Source: CAJQQK01 sp049116495
Lineage (GTDB): Bacteria > Pseudomonadota > Alphaproteobacteria > Rhizobiales > Hyphomicrobiaceae
Assembly (NCBI GenBank): GCA_049116495.1
Contig: JAGDYV010000043.1
Location: 1 to 64,000, forward strand
Length of the DNA stretch: 64,000 nucleotides
Reading direction: 5' to 3'
The translations under genes were made by a program, and so were the position numbers. Positions within the stretch are counted from its first letter, which is position 1, and every line of letters begins with the position of its first letter. The notes below the pieces were generated by a model. It did not search any database, was not told the origin of the DNA, and saw only the letters and a program-made list of their open reading frames with translations. Below are positions 54,904 to 64,000 of this stretch, in pieces.

Positions 54904-56007
54904 TTACTCGGCAGCCGTCTTCAAGCCTGGCGTTAGGTGCGCAACCTTGGGGAGGACTTCCTTTGACAGAAGCTCCAGTGAACGCTGCCACGCCTTGGGG
55001 TTGTCGACATAGTCGAAGCCGAACACCAACAACTGGCCGAAGCCGCCGACGTCGTCGTAGATCTTGGCGATCTTTTCAGCGACCGTGTCAGGCGAACCAA
55101 TAATCCAGTTGTGCTTGGCGCAGTACGCCGGCGTGACATCGCTGTCGGCGACATCCTGATCATGCTTGAGGTATTCGAAGAAGCCGAAGTTTTCGAGCAG
55201 CGGTAAGAAGTACTCGCCCATCATGCGACCCATGTTGGATTCGACGGACAGCTTCCAGGCTTCTTCATCGGTGTCGGCAACGAACACTTCGCGCACCAGG
55301 CGCCAGTCGTTGCGGTTGGGCGTACGTTGCCCCACCTCGGCGCCAATCTCGACCGACTCCCAGTGACTCTTCACATAGGCCGGATTGAGATTGAGGCTCA
55401 TTGGCAAGTAGCCCTTTTCGCCAGCAAGCTTGAGCGTGTCGGATCCTTTCGATAGACCCGCGACCCCGATCGGTGGATGAGGCGCCTGCACCGGTTTCAA
55501 GTGCGGCCGCAGGAACCCGAACATTTCCTCTGGCGCGCGGACCGTCCAGTAGTAGCCAGCATATTCGAAAGGTTCATCGCTGGCCCAGATTTTCATGATG
55601 ATGTCGAGCGCTTCGCGAGTCATTGCACGGTTTTGTCCACCCATGCCATCGACATTGAACATCGCCCAATCGCTCGGCAGGCCACTCGCAGCAACGCCGA
55701 AATTCAGGCGTCCGTCGGAAATATGGTCGAGCAAGGCAATGCGGTTCGCCAACTCAGCCGGGTGATGGTAGGGCAGCAGGAAGCCGCCGGGGCCGAGACG
55801 AATGTTCTTCGTTTCGCGAAAACCTGCCGAGACCAGCAGGTCGGGAGCTGGGTGCGGTTCCCAGGGTGCCGTATGATGTTCACCGATCCAGGCTTCTTTG
55901 TATCCCAGTTCGTCAAGCCATCGAATGACCTGGAGGTCGAACTCCCAGCCTTCCTTCAAATCCCGCTCTGGCGGGTGCGAAGGCATCGAAAAATAACCCA
56001 GTTCCAT
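54904..56007 (-). CDS. LLM-class flavin-dependent oxidoreductase
   Basis: The 367-residue luciferase-like protein starts at MELGYFSMPSHPP (56007) with GGGAG nine bases upstream. WIGEHHTAPWEPHPAPDLL and LGPGGFLLPYHHPAELANRI match the limonene/alkanal monooxygenase-type bacterial luciferase family. It hydroxylates or oxygenates a substrate with reduced FMN supplied by a reductase. It may form a pathway with the hydrolase and quinone-oxidoreductase-like genes upstream on the same strand. Confidence 0.9.
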   Translation of the reverse strand: MELGYFSMPSHPPERDLKEGWEFDLQVIRWLDELGYKEAWIGEHHTAPWEPHPAPDLLVSAGFRETKNIRLGPGGFLLPYHHPAELANRIALLDHISDGRLNFGVAASGLPSDWAMFNVDGMGGQNRAMTREALDIIMKIWASDEPFEYAGYYWTVRAPEEMFGFLRPHLKPVQAPHPPIGVAGLSKGSDTLKLAGEKGYLPMSLNLNPAYVKSHWESVEIGAEVGQRTPNRNDWRLVREVFVADTDEEAWKLSVESNMGRMMGEYFLPLLENFGFFEYLKHDQDVADSDVTPAYCAKHNWIIGSPDTVAEKIAKIYDDVGGFGQLLVFGFDYVDNPKAWQRSLELLSKEVLPKVAHLTPGLKTAAE

Positions 56008-56301
56008 AATCAATTTCTCCCGATATTATCTGCTTGTTTTCCGGCATTGCCAGCTTAGATCGCGGTTTGACGGCGTCAAGCAGACATTGACGGGCAGGTT
56101 TGGACTTTCTCATTCTATCTCTCGTGCGGCCGTCAGACTGCCGATCACGGAGTTTTTTGCTCGCGCGCTCGCACACCCCAATCCTGCCTTGCCACTCAGA
56201 CAATAGGAACGCGGCGCCAAAGCGGCGGGACAAGAAGGCTTGCGCGTCGAAGCAACAGGTTCATCGCATGAATACAGCAGCGGACGCGTTCGATCGTCGG
56301 C

Positions 56302-57135
56302 TCACCTGTTCCGACCACGGTCAATCATCTCGTCCAATCCGGTGCGGAGGAAGCCGTTAAACACCTCGGGCACTTCGACATTCGAGAAATGATGCTGATC
56401 TTCGATGACGTCGAGATGAGAGCCGGCAATGCGACTGTGGATCTCGTTTGACTTCTCGATTGGGGTGACCGGATCAGCCCCTGCCGCGATGATATTTGTG
56501 GGACAGGTGATCCGGTGCAAGTGATCGCGATAAGCGAGATCCGCAACTGCTGATGTGCCGCCCAGATAGCCCGGAACTTTGGTGCGCACGAAGACGTCGC
56601 GGACAGCTTCGTAATCGGGTCCGGCAACATCGACGTAGGTATCGGTGAACCAGAGCCGCTTGGTCATCTCCCAGATCGGGATCATGCCGTCGCGCTGGAC
56701 CACGGCCTGGCGCTCGGCCACCCAACCGCGATACCAGTCATCCGCCTGCGAGGTCGTATTGCACAACGTCAAAGTGTCAATGCGATCCGCATGATTGATG
56801 CCAAGCCCCTGGCCGATCATGCCGCCGGTTGAGATTCCGATCCAGTGCACGCGGCCGAGCCCGAGTGCATCCATCAGGCCGATGGCGTCCGATTCGAATT
56901 GTTTGAGTGTGTAGGGGCCCTCCGGCGCGTCGGTATCGCCGTGCCCGCGCCAGTCGTAGCGCAGAATTCGATAGCGATCGGCAAGTGCTGGCACCTGCAG
57001 GTCCCAGATGCGATGGCTGGTGCCCATCGCATGCGCCATCATGACGACCGACCCTTCGGCGGCACCGTCCCAGCGATAAGCGATGTCGATATCTCCAACG
57101 CGCAACTTTTCAACGCCTGCCTCGTTCGAACTCAT
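56302..57135 (-). CDS. Alpha/beta hydrolase (PcaD-like)
   Basis: The 277-residue protein has AHAMGTSHRIWD, YDWRGHGDTDAP, nucleophile Ser in WIGISTGGMIGQG, acid Asp in AAGADPVTP and His in EDQHHFSNVEVP. It is similar to 3-oxoadipate enol-lactonase and to the hydrolase at 58260-59075. Its start overlaps the stop of the MDR gene by four bases, so the two are co-translated. Confidence 0.9.
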   Translation of the reverse strand: MSSNEAGVEKLRVGDIDIAYRWDGAAEGSVVMMAHAMGTSHRIWDLQVPALADRYRILRYDWRGHGDTDAPEGPYTLKQFESDAIGLMDALGLGRVHWIGISTGGMIGQGLGINHADRIDTLTLCNTTSQADDWYRGWVAERQAVVQRDGMIPIWEMTKRLWFTDTYVDVAGPDYEAVRDVFVRTKVPGYLGGTSAVADLAYRDHLHRITCPTNIIAAGADPVTPIEKSNEIHSRIAGSHLDVIEDQHHFSNVEVPEVFNGFLRTGLDEMIDRGRNR

Positions 57136-58175
57136 GAGTGATTCTCCTCTCGCTCGCCGGCGTAATGCACGAGCACCTTGCCGGTAAACTCTCCCGACAG
57201 CATGCCGCGTAACGCATCCGGCGTTGCCTCGAACCCGGCGACTTCATTGTGCTGGGATTGGATGACGCCTCGGCGGCACAGCACCTGCATGCGTTCGCGG
57301 GCGAACGACCAGCGCTCCGGATAGGAGTAGCGCGAAAAGCCTTGGACTGTTGCTTCACGTGCCCATAGCTGGCGCATGTTGACGGGATCGAGGCCCGGCC
57401 GGTCGCTGTTGTTCGAGGCGGTTCGCCCGACGATCAACACTTTGGCGTACATCGCGATATTGTCGAAAACGGCATCTGCGATGCGTCCTCCAACCGTATC
57501 GAACACGAGATGCGCACCGTCGCCAAGCGCTGCGCCCAAATCGCTAGCATACGTGTCACTGCGATGATCGATGCACGCATCCGCGCCCAGGTTCGCCACG
57601 ACATGACGGCATTTTTCCGTGCCACCGGCGACGCCGACAACATGCATGCCAGCCAGCTTGCCAAGCTGCACGGCAAAACTGCCAACTGAGCCGGCCGCGG
57701 ACGTGACGACCAGGGTTTGCCCCGGCATCGGCCGGCCCAAAAGGTCCATCGCGCAATAGGCGGTGAGCCCGGGCGAACTCAGCGCCGTCAGCCAAAGTGT
57801 CGAAGTGAACTCGTTCGACACCGGCATCAGTTGCTCCGGTTTCGCCACCGCGTACTCCTGCCAGCCGAGCCGAGCCGTCACCAGTTGTCCAACCGCATGC
57901 GTATCAGGCACGTCCGCGCCCGCTTCAATAATTTGCCCAAGAACGTCACAGTCAATGATGTCACCAATTTCAAACGGCTTGGTGTAGTTTCGAAAATCCT
58001 TGAGCCGCTGACCCTGCCAGGGCGACAAGGCGACATACTCAACACGCACGCGGACGTCGCCGTCGCCAAGTTCTGGATGGTCCACCTGTTCGATTTCGAA
58101 GTTATCGCGCTCCGGCAGATCGACAGGGCGAGACTTCAGCACGAAGCGGCGATTAAAGGCTGGTAAAGATTGCAT
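57132..58175 (-). CDS. NADP-dependent MDR oxidoreductase (quinone oxidoreductase / alkenal reductase-like)
   Basis: The 347-residue protein lacks the zinc-binding residues of alcohol dehydrogenases. It has the nucleotide motif VTSAAGSVGSFAVQLGKLAG and FDTVGGRIADAV, as in the leukotriene B4 dehydrogenase/alkenal reductase (CurA) group. It probably reduces an alpha,beta-unsaturated ketone or aldehyde. It is divergent from a second PcaD-like hydrolase at 58260, with an 84-base shared promoter region. Confidence 0.92.
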   Translation of the reverse strand: MQSLPAFNRRFVLKSRPVDLPERDNFEIEQVDHPELGDGDVRVRVEYVALSPWQGQRLKDFRNYTKPFEIGDIIDCDVLGQIIEAGADVPDTHAVGQLVTARLGWQEYAVAKPEQLMPVSNEFTSTLWLTALSSPGLTAYCAMDLLGRPMPGQTLVVTSAAGSVGSFAVQLGKLAGMHVVGVAGGTEKCRHVVANLGADACIDHRSDTYASDLGAALGDGAHLVFDTVGGRIADAVFDNIAMYAKVLIVGRTASNNSDRPGLDPVNMRQLWAREATVQGFSRYSYPERWSFARERMQVLCRRGVIQSQHNEVAGFEATPDALRGMLSGEFTGKVLVHYAGEREENHS

Positions 58176-58259
58176 GTCTGGTGTCGTATCGTATTTGATA
58201 TTGATAATCGGATGGCTCGCAATGACCGTTGTCGAAAACTATCAGGAAAGTTCGCGTAA

Positions 58260-59075
58260 ATGACAATTCGGACCGCTCAAATCGGAGCCATTGAAATCGC
58301 CTACGAGATCGATGGCCCGGCGGATGCTCCTGTCGTCATGCTCAGTCACTGTTTTTGCTCCGACCATCGCTTCTGGGACGCGCATCTTCCAGCCTGCGAA
58401 GGCTATCGAGTCCTGCGATACGATACCAGGGGCCATGGCGCATCGGGCCGTCCACCTGGACCATATACGTTGGACATGCTTGCCGGTGACGCCGTTGGCC
58501 TGCTGGATACTCTTGGCATTGAGAAAGTGCATTTCGTCGGCGTGTCGATGGGGGGCATGATCGGGCAAACCGTCGCCTTGTCGTTTCCGCAGAGGCTGGC
58601 ATCATTGGCGCTCGTGAACACAACGCCAACCTACAGTGAGGCGCAGCGCGTCGCCTGGCGCGAGCGCGCCGGGGTGGTCCTCAGAGATGGCATGGCGGCT
58701 GTGCACGAAGGTTTGATGCAGCGTTGGTTCACGGATGCAGCGATCAGCAATGGCAATGCCGGATATCAATACATGGTCGATGCCGTCCACCGGTTTCCGC
58801 CGGAGAGCTTCGACGCGGTGACGGCTGCCATGTGCCAGCTTGATACGACGGCACGTCTCAGCGACATCCGCGTGCCGACCGTCGTCGTTGCAGCACCGGA
58901 TGATCCGGGTGTGCCACCTGAGCTTTCCGAGAAACTTGCCCATGATATCCCGGGTGCCCAATTGCATTGGCTCACACCGGCGCGACATCTCGCAACGCTT
59001 GAGCACGTTGATGTGTTCAACGACCTGTTGCGGGCGCACTTGATGGCAAACGCAGGTCCGATAGGGGCCAATTAG
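58260..59075 (+). CDS. Alpha/beta hydrolase (PcaD-like)
   Basis: The 271-residue protein has SHCFCSDHRFWD, YDTRGHGASGRP, nucleophile Ser in VGVSMGGMIGQT, acid Asp in VAAPDDPGVP and His in PARHLATLEH. It is close in layout to the 56302 gene, so the pair may be paralogues flanking the MDR gene. It likely hydrolyses an enol-lactone or ester. The DUF1028 gene follows on the same strand. Confidence 0.91.
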   Translation: MTIRTAQIGAIEIAYEIDGPADAPVVMLSHCFCSDHRFWDAHLPACEGYRVLRYDTRGHGASGRPPGPYTLDMLAGDAVGLLDTLGIEKVHFVGVSMGGMIGQTVALSFPQRLASLALVNTTPTYSEAQRVAWRERAGVVLRDGMAAVHEGLMQRWFTDAAISNGNAGYQYMVDAVHRFPPESFDAVTAAMCQLDTTARLSDIRVPTVVVAAPDDPGVPPELSEKLAHDIPGAQLHWLTPARHLATLEHVDVFNDLLRAHLMANAGPIGAN

Positions 59076-59221
59076 AACACGAACGCGCGACGGAGAAGTC
59101 GAATGCCTGCTGTGCTGCAGAAATGGACATCACGCGATGCGATGACCGGGCTCGAGATTTCACTGGCGCTGCTCCGGGTGGTAGCATCGTCGACAAGCGT
59201 TCGCAGAGGGAACCGGCAGTC

Positions 59222-59968
59222 ATGACCTTCAGTATCCTGGGACATTGCGCGCGCTCCGATCAGGTCGGCATAGCCTACACAACGGTGACGCTGGCCGGTG
59301 GCGGCACCTCGCCGTTCTACAGCTATGGCGGCGATATCGTTGTCGTCCAGGCCTTTGGCAATCAGCAAGCGGCGATCGTCGGTGCTCGGGCACTTGATGA
59401 GGGCGGCGACGAAGCGCAGGTGCTTGCGCGCATACGCGCCAGCGATCCTGAGTTCGCCTATCGTCAGATCGGGATCATGCCACGCGGTGGTGCCGGTTTC
59501 TGCGTAACAGGCGACAAGGCTCGACCTTGGGCGGGGCACGTTGTTGACAACGATTTTGTCGCGATGGGTAACGTGCTGGCCGGGCCGGAAGTCGTTGATG
59601 CCATGGCTGAGGCGTTTCGCGGTTCATCTGATTTGCCGCTCGCTGAACGGCTGCTGTCTGCCATCGAGGCAGGGCGTGATGCCGGCGGCCAGCAGGCGCC
59701 GGATGATGAACGTTATGACGAGCGGTCTGCATTGCTGCGCATCATCGGTGATGGTCCGGAGCGGCGCGAGCAAACCGCTCTCGATCTCAGGATCGACATG
59801 ACGAGCGATGCTGTCAGCGAGATGCGACGCATGTATGAGATTTACAAGCCCGTCATTGCCCGACGCTCCTTGCGCGCACGCAATCCGGGCGAAGACATGC
59901 CGACCTCGCATTGGGAAGCGGCCAACATGGTCGACAATCCGCCGCCGCCAGCACTGAAACGACGCTGA
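59222..59968 (+). CDS. DUF1028 family protein (Ntn-hydrolase-like)
   Basis: The 248-residue protein starts at MTFSILGHCAR (59222). It has the family pattern ARSDQVGIAYTTVTLAGGG, YRQIGIMPRGGAG, VAMGNVLAGPEVVDAMAEAF and AGRDAGGQQAP. The usual DRGxQSAAL block reads YDERSALL, so it is partly degenerate. DUF1028 proteins often sit next to amidases and amidohydrolases and are thought to be Ntn-type hydrolases. The function here is not known. Confidence 0.82.
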   Translation: MTFSILGHCARSDQVGIAYTTVTLAGGGTSPFYSYGGDIVVVQAFGNQQAAIVGARALDEGGDEAQVLARIRASDPEFAYRQIGIMPRGGAGFCVTGDKARPWAGHVVDNDFVAMGNVLAGPEVVDAMAEAFRGSSDLPLAERLLSAIEAGRDAGGQQAPDDERYDERSALLRIIGDGPERREQTALDLRIDMTSDAVSEMRRMYEIYKPVIARRSLRARNPGEDMPTSHWEAANMVDNPPPPALKRR

Positions 59969-60017
59969 GATTGGCCCTGAGTTCTCACTCAAGACATCTC
60001 ACCAACCTAGAGTCGTT

Positions 60018-60845
60018 CTACGCATATGGCCGATCGCCCTTTACGGTGACACGATTTCCGGAGCGGACCTGCGGGAAGTAATCCCACATCGCGATATGCT
60101 GGACACAGCGGTTGTCCCAAAACGCAATCGAGTCATTGCGCCACTTGAAGCGACACTGAAACTGCGGTCGATTGTTGTGCTCATAGAGGTAGCGCAGGAT
60201 CGCGTCGCCCTCGTCATCGGGCAGATCACGGATAGCAACCGTGAAGACCGGATTGACATAGATCGCCTTGCGGCCGGTTTCGGGGTGTGTCCGGATAACC
60301 GGATGCTCGGCCCGCGGAAACTCGCGCTTGTCATCGCGCCCTTCAACTGCGGCACGCTTGCGATAGTTCGGACCGCCATCATGCACGGCGACGAGGCCAT
60401 CGAGATATGTTTTCATGCGATCCGACAGCGCGTCATAGGCGGCATACATGCTGGCAAACAGGGTGTCTCCGCCGGTTGGCGGCACGGTCTTCAAATAGAG
60501 TATCGACCCCATCGGCGGTTCGGGATCGCACGATACGTCCGAATGCCAGCGATGTCCGGCAACCTGTTTCGAGTTGGCATCGGCATGGATTGGCAGAATT
60601 TCGGGATGGCCTTCAGGTCCCTTCCGGCTCGGGTGAATGTGAAGATCACCAAACAGGCGGCCGAAGTCTTTGTGTTGATCGATCGTCAGGTCCTGATCAC
60701 GAAAAAAGATGACCTGGTTTTCGAGCAGCGCGTCATGGATTTCCTTGGACTGATGATTGCTCAGCGGCTTTGACAGGTCGACGCCCTGGATTTCCGCGCC
60801 AAGTGTCGGCGTCAATTGATTTACTTCGATCGTTTCGTAAGCCAT
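60018..60845 (-). CDS. TauD/TfdA family Fe(II)/2-oxoglutarate dioxygenase
   Basis: The 275-residue protein has the HxD in GHRWHSDVSCDPEPP, the distal His in NRCVQHIAMWDY, and the 2-oxoglutarate Arg in SGNRVTVKGD. PTGGDTLFASMYAAYDAL is typical of TauD/TfdA. It oxidatively removes sulfonate, ether or similar side groups. No transporter for sulfonates is adjacent. It is convergent with the DUF1028 gene. Confidence 0.94.
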   Translation of the reverse strand: MAYETIEVNQLTPTLGAEIQGVDLSKPLSNHQSKEIHDALLENQVIFFRDQDLTIDQHKDFGRLFGDLHIHPSRKGPEGHPEILPIHADANSKQVAGHRWHSDVSCDPEPPMGSILYLKTVPPTGGDTLFASMYAAYDALSDRMKTYLDGLVAVHDGGPNYRKRAAVEGRDDKREFPRAEHPVIRTHPETGRKAIYVNPVFTVAIRDLPDDEGDAILRYLYEHNNRPQFQCRFKWRNDSIAFWDNRCVQHIAMWDYFPQVRSGNRVTVKGDRPYA

Positions 60846-61105
60846 TTCTGGTCCGCCCTGTGATGGGTGATGTCATGACATTTCAATATCCGCAAAATAC
60901 TTGCACAGTTCACTCATCTGTCAAGCTGACCGGCCTTTGCGATTTTCAACCGACATGCTCGTAATCACGCTGGTAATTGCATGCCATGCCCGGTGTCCGT
61001 CAGATAACCGTCGTCCGACGTCGCCTGGTGACGTTGGAAGGAATACTGGCTGTCGTTCGCATCAGCGCGGCAATCCGTAAAGCAACTCGTTCTGGAAAGA
61101 TCATC

Positions 61106-62308
61106 ATGTTCAAGCCGTTGGATGGCGTGCGCGTCGTTGATATCACTCAAGTCCTGGCCGGGCCCTATGCCACTTATCAGCTCGGACTGATGGGGGCGGA
61201 TGTCATAAAGATAGAAAAGCCGGACGAGGGCGACTGGACGCGGATCGGCGGTGCCGTGTCCGAACTGTCAGATCAAGCCATGGGGCTGGGCTTTCTGACA
61301 CAGAACGCCAACAAGAAATCGATTGCATTGGATCTCAAGAGCCCGGCGGGGCTGAGCGTGGTTAAACAGCTGGTAAAAACGGCGGATGTGTTCGTCGAGA
61401 ATTTACGTCCCGGGGCGACTGCCGAACTTGGCCTCGGCTTTGACGAGATCAAGCAACTGAACGGTAAGATCATCTATTGCTCGATTTCCGCTTACGGTCA
61501 GGACGGCCCGATCGGGCACCGGCCAGCATACGATCACGTTGTGCAGGGCATGTGCGGGATAATGAGCCAGACAGGGGATGTCGGTGGCGATCCGACCAAG
61601 GTCGGTGCGCCCTATATCGATTACGCGACGGGGCAGAATGCGGCCCTCGCGATCGTGTCGGCATTGCATGAGGTGAAGCGAACGAACCGTGCCGTCCAGC
61701 TTGATGTTGCGATGCTGGACTCGGCCATGATGCTCATGGCGTCGTTGATGACAAGTTGTTTGACGGCTGGGTGGAAACCGGAACCGACCGGAAATGCGGC
61801 TTGGAGCCAAAGCCCGTCATCCGGCGCATTCGAGACGACGGATGGCTTGTTGATGTTGGCTGCCAATAACGCATCGCAGTTTGAGCGACTGTGCACTGCA
61901 ATTGGCCGCGCCGATATTCTCGATGACCCGCAATGGAACTCACCAGATCAGCGCAAGAAAAACGCGGCCGCGCTGGGTGCGGAACTGGCCGATGTATTTG
62001 CGTCCCGATCGGCTGATGAGTGGGAGGATCTGCTCGACAAGGCCCGCGTGCCTGCCGCCCGTGTTCGCCGCATGGATGAAGTGCTCGTCGAAGGACAACT
62101 TCAGGCACGAGGTATCATGTCAGAGATGACCTTGCCGGGGTATGGCAAGCCGGTCCACGTGCCATCGCTTGGTTTCAAGATTGATGGTGAGGTCGCATCG
62201 CCATCCCAACCGCCTCCGAAACTCGGCCAAGACACAGAGAATGTGCTTCGTTCGCTCGGTATGGACGACGCAGACATCGCCGAACTCAGGCAGGATGGTG
62301 TGATTTAA
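61106..62308 (+). CDS. CaiB/BaiF family (class III) CoA-transferase
   Basis: The 400-residue protein starts at MFKPLDGVRVVDITQVLAG (61106) with GGAAAG upstream; the open frame extends earlier without conserved sequence. It has LGLMGADVIKIEKPDEGDW, and VGAPYIDYATGQNAALAI containing the catalytic Asp. It activates a carboxylic acid as CoA thioester. It is followed by tctB and tctA, so the acid is probably imported by that tripartite transporter. Confidence 0.93.
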   Translation: MFKPLDGVRVVDITQVLAGPYATYQLGLMGADVIKIEKPDEGDWTRIGGAVSELSDQAMGLGFLTQNANKKSIALDLKSPAGLSVVKQLVKTADVFVENLRPGATAELGLGFDEIKQLNGKIIYCSISAYGQDGPIGHRPAYDHVVQGMCGIMSQTGDVGGDPTKVGAPYIDYATGQNAALAIVSALHEVKRTNRAVQLDVAMLDSAMMLMASLMTSCLTAGWKPEPTGNAAWSQSPSSGAFETTDGLLMLAANNASQFERLCTAIGRADILDDPQWNSPDQRKKNAAALGAELADVFASRSADEWEDLLDKARVPAARVRRMDEVLVEGQLQARGIMSEMTLPGYGKPVHVPSLGFKIDGEVASPSQPPPKLGQDTENVLRSLGMDDADIAELRQDGVI

Positions 62309-62484
62309 CGCGCGCGTCATAAGCCGGATCTTCGCGTGGTTTGGACCTGCCTCTTCAGTGTCCTGCCGATTGTTCAAGGGTTTCTCAGGGGGGGCTCAGG
62401 GGTTTCCAAGTCAACTGGTTTGCGTTCTACTGTTGTTGCTCAGCGAGTTGTGCAGTGATGATGGAAATTTGCGGTAGTTTGAGA

Positions 62485-62931
62485 ATGCCCAAGTCGGATT
62501 TGATCGCTGGTGTTTTTTTGACGCTGTTTGGCTTGTTGACGCTTCTTGTTTTGATTCCGACACAAACGAGCTCCGGCGGCGACGCATCTATTTCGCCGGC
62601 CTTGCTGCCGCAAATCTGCACAATTGGTATCACAGGTCTGGCCATCTTGCTGACGGCACGTGCCGCCGGCCGGATTCGTCGCGGGTTGCCGGCTGGGGAA
62701 ACGGTGCCCAATGCGGAGTGGCTGTCGTCGATCGCGGTCGTCGTTGCGGTTTTGGCGTCGATTGTCCTGTTCAAGCTTGTCAATCCAGCCGTTGGAGCCG
62801 GGCTTCTGATCCTTGGTCTCATGCTCTATATGGGCGAGCGTCGGGTTTGGTTGCTCGTGATCCTTCCGTCCGTGCTGCTGATCGGCGCCTGGATTTTGTT
62901 TTACCGCGTTCTTGGAACGGCGATCGCGTAA
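62485..62931 (+). CDS. tctB: Tripartite tricarboxylate transporter small permease (TctB family)
   Basis: The 148-residue protein, from MPKSDLIAG, has four membrane segments in the TctB pattern (SISPALLPQICTIGITGLAI, LLILGLMLYMGERR). An ATG at 62458 would add nine residues; neither start has a strong ribosome binding site. It is followed nine bases later by tctA. The binding protein TctC is not in the window. Confidence 0.85.
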   Translation: MPKSDLIAGVFLTLFGLLTLLVLIPTQTSSGGDASISPALLPQICTIGITGLAILLTARAAGRIRRGLPAGETVPNAEWLSSIAVVVAVLASIVLFKLVNPAVGAGLLILGLMLYMGERRVWLLVILPSVLLIGAWILFYRVLGTAIA

Positions 62932-62940
62932 GGGAATAAC

Positions 62941-64000
62941 ATGGACGCGCTTATTTCCGTCGCCGGTGAAGCGCTAGCCCCTGCGAATGTCGCGTGGGTC
63001 TTCTTCGGTGTGACGCTGGGTTATCTGGTGGGCGCACTACCCGGTCTCGGCAAAGGGACGGCAACGGCAGTTGCGATCCCTCTCACATTCTATTTGGCAC
63101 CTTTGTCGGCCATCGCCTTTCTGGTTGGCATTTCCAAGGGATCGACGGCGGGCAGTGCCGTTTCAGCTATCCTGCTGAACACGCCGGGTGAGCCCTCGTC
63201 GGCACCAACCGCCATGGCCGGTTATCCGCTGGCCCGCGCTGGACAGGCCCAGAAGGCCTTGAAGATGGGCTTGTTTGCTTCTGTTATCGGGGACCTGTTC
63301 TCGACAATTGTCCTTATTCTTGTCGCGCAGGAACTGGCGGCGTTTGCGCTCGGCATTGGGCCGGTGGAGCTGACCGCGATCCTGGCGTTCTCAATGGTGT
63401 TCATCGCGGGGCTGTCCGGCCGCTCGATGATCAAAGGCTTGATCGCTGGTCTGTTCGGCATTCTGGTTTCCTGTATCGGGTTGGAGGTGGAGACGGGTTC
63501 GCCACGCCTGACATTTGGGCTGATCGAACTCTATGACGGTTTGCCGTTGATACCGGTTGCGATCGGTATGCTGGCGCTGTCAGAAATGATGATTCAGATC
63601 GGGCAGCGCCGTCGTCTTGAGCAGGAGGCTGACCTGTTGGCCGGCTCGTCAAAACGCGAAGACAACATCGTCACGCTCGACGATTGGCGCCGCTGTTTGC
63701 GTCCAATCGTGCGCGGTTCGATTATCGGCACGATTATCGGCATCCTGCCGGGACTGGGTGCGAGTGTTGGGTCATTCCTGTCCTATGGTGCGGAGCGGCG
63801 CGCGAGCGGTCGCGGTTCGGATTTCGAGGAAAGTGGCGCAATCGAGGGCGTCGCGGCGGCGGAAAGTGCGGACAATGCGGTTGTACCGGCGTCGCTCGTT
63901 CCGCTGTTTGCCATTGGTATTCCAGGAAGCGTCATTGCCGCGATCCTGATTGGTGCCTTTACGATCCAGGGCATAACCCCGGGGCCATTGTTGTTCATTG
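62941..64000 (+). CDS. tctA: Tripartite tricarboxylate transporter large permease (TctA family), partial
   Basis: The frame is open from ATG 62941 (AAGGGAA upstream) to the window edge, 353 residues of a protein usually about 500 long. It has GALPGLGKGTATAVAIPLTF, AILLNTPGEPSSAPTAMAGY and GILPGLGASVGSFLSYGAE, the TctA signatures. It forms the carboxylate-conducting membrane channel with TctB. The family normally reads GTPG in the NTPGEP region and has PG.G elements, all seen here. The gene continues beyond the window. Confidence 0.93.
   Translation, partial: MDALISVAGEALAPANVAWVFFGVTLGYLVGALPGLGKGTATAVAIPLTFYLAPLSAIAFLVGISKGSTAGSAVSAILLNTPGEPSSAPTAMAGYPLARAGQAQKALKMGLFASVIGDLFSTIVLILVAQELAAFALGIGPVELTAILAFSMVFIAGLSGRSMIKGLIAGLFGILVSCIGLEVETGSPRLTFGLIELYDGLPLIPVAIGMLALSEMMIQIGQRRRLEQEADLLAGSSKREDNIVTLDDWRRCLRPIVRGSIIGTIIGILPGLGASVGSFLSYGAERRASGRGSDFEESGAIEGVAAAESADNAVVPASLVPLFAIGIPGSVIAAILIGAFTIQGITPGPLLFI

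Overview
The window looks like the chromosome of a free-living heterotrophic alphaproteobacterium. By eye the GC content is in the high fifties. ATGA start/stop overlaps are common, as are TTG and GTG starts. The gene families (TRAP and tripartite tricarboxylate transporters, CaiB CoA-transferases, Cox-type molybdenum hydroxylase genes, many monooxygenases and alpha/beta hydrolases) are typical of metabolically versatile marine or soil Rhodospirillales/Hyphomicrobiales-like bacteria. No rRNA, tRNA, CRISPR array, prophage or intact insertion sequence was seen. The assignment is inference from gene families; no marker gene is present.

Layout. 1-8512: a catabolic operon with the end of a [2Fe-2S] subunit, a molybdenum hydroxylase large subunit encoded by two genes, CoxD-like AAA ATPase and CoxE-like VWA maturation factors, an amidohydrolase, a metallo-beta-lactamase-fold hydrolase and an SMP-30/isochorismatase-like fusion. 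9030-15212: a TRAP transporter (dctPQM), a FadR-type regulator, an RraA/HMG-aldolase-like protein and a Baeyer-Villiger monooxygenase. 15408-18258: methyltransferase, MFS exporter and divergent AraC regulator. 18570-22479: CaiB, acyl-CoA dehydrogenase and MaoC hydratase with a divergent SDR, a compact acyl-CoA degradation set.

22515-32698 is the most coherent region: a nucleobase catabolism locus. A phosphoribosyltransferase and a BtpA-like TIM barrel are divergent from a long operon. That operon carries a PotABCD-type ABC importer, a polysaccharide-deacetylase-fold hydrolase, a yeast-Fcy1-like cytosine deaminase, a GTP-cyclohydrolase-II homologue (URC1 type), a DUF1688 protein (URC4 type) and uracil phosphoribosyltransferase (URC6 type). 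Together these look like a bacterial version of the URC uracil degradation pathway known from yeasts, with its own uptake and cytosine entry step.

33541-35448 is a gene-poor patch with short repeats, a frameshifted VWA gene and a small overlapping partner. 35449-46867 holds dispersed metabolic genes: Gfo/Idh/MocA dehydrogenase, tandem OsmC protein, two MFS transporters, methyltransferase, M19 peptidase, PhyH dioxygenase, an (R)-amine-transaminase-like enzyme, a DMT transporter and a secreted C39-like peptidase of unusual composition. 46983-60845 carries oxidative catabolism genes (HsaA/DszC-like flavoprotein, aldehyde dehydrogenase, three PcaD-like hydrolases, ectoine-hydrolase-like M24 protein, LLM monooxygenase, quinone-oxidoreductase-like MDR, DUF1028, TauD) plus a second, orphan MoxR-VWA pair at 52467-54768. 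61106-64000 ends with another CaiB and the start of a tctBA transporter cut by the window edge.
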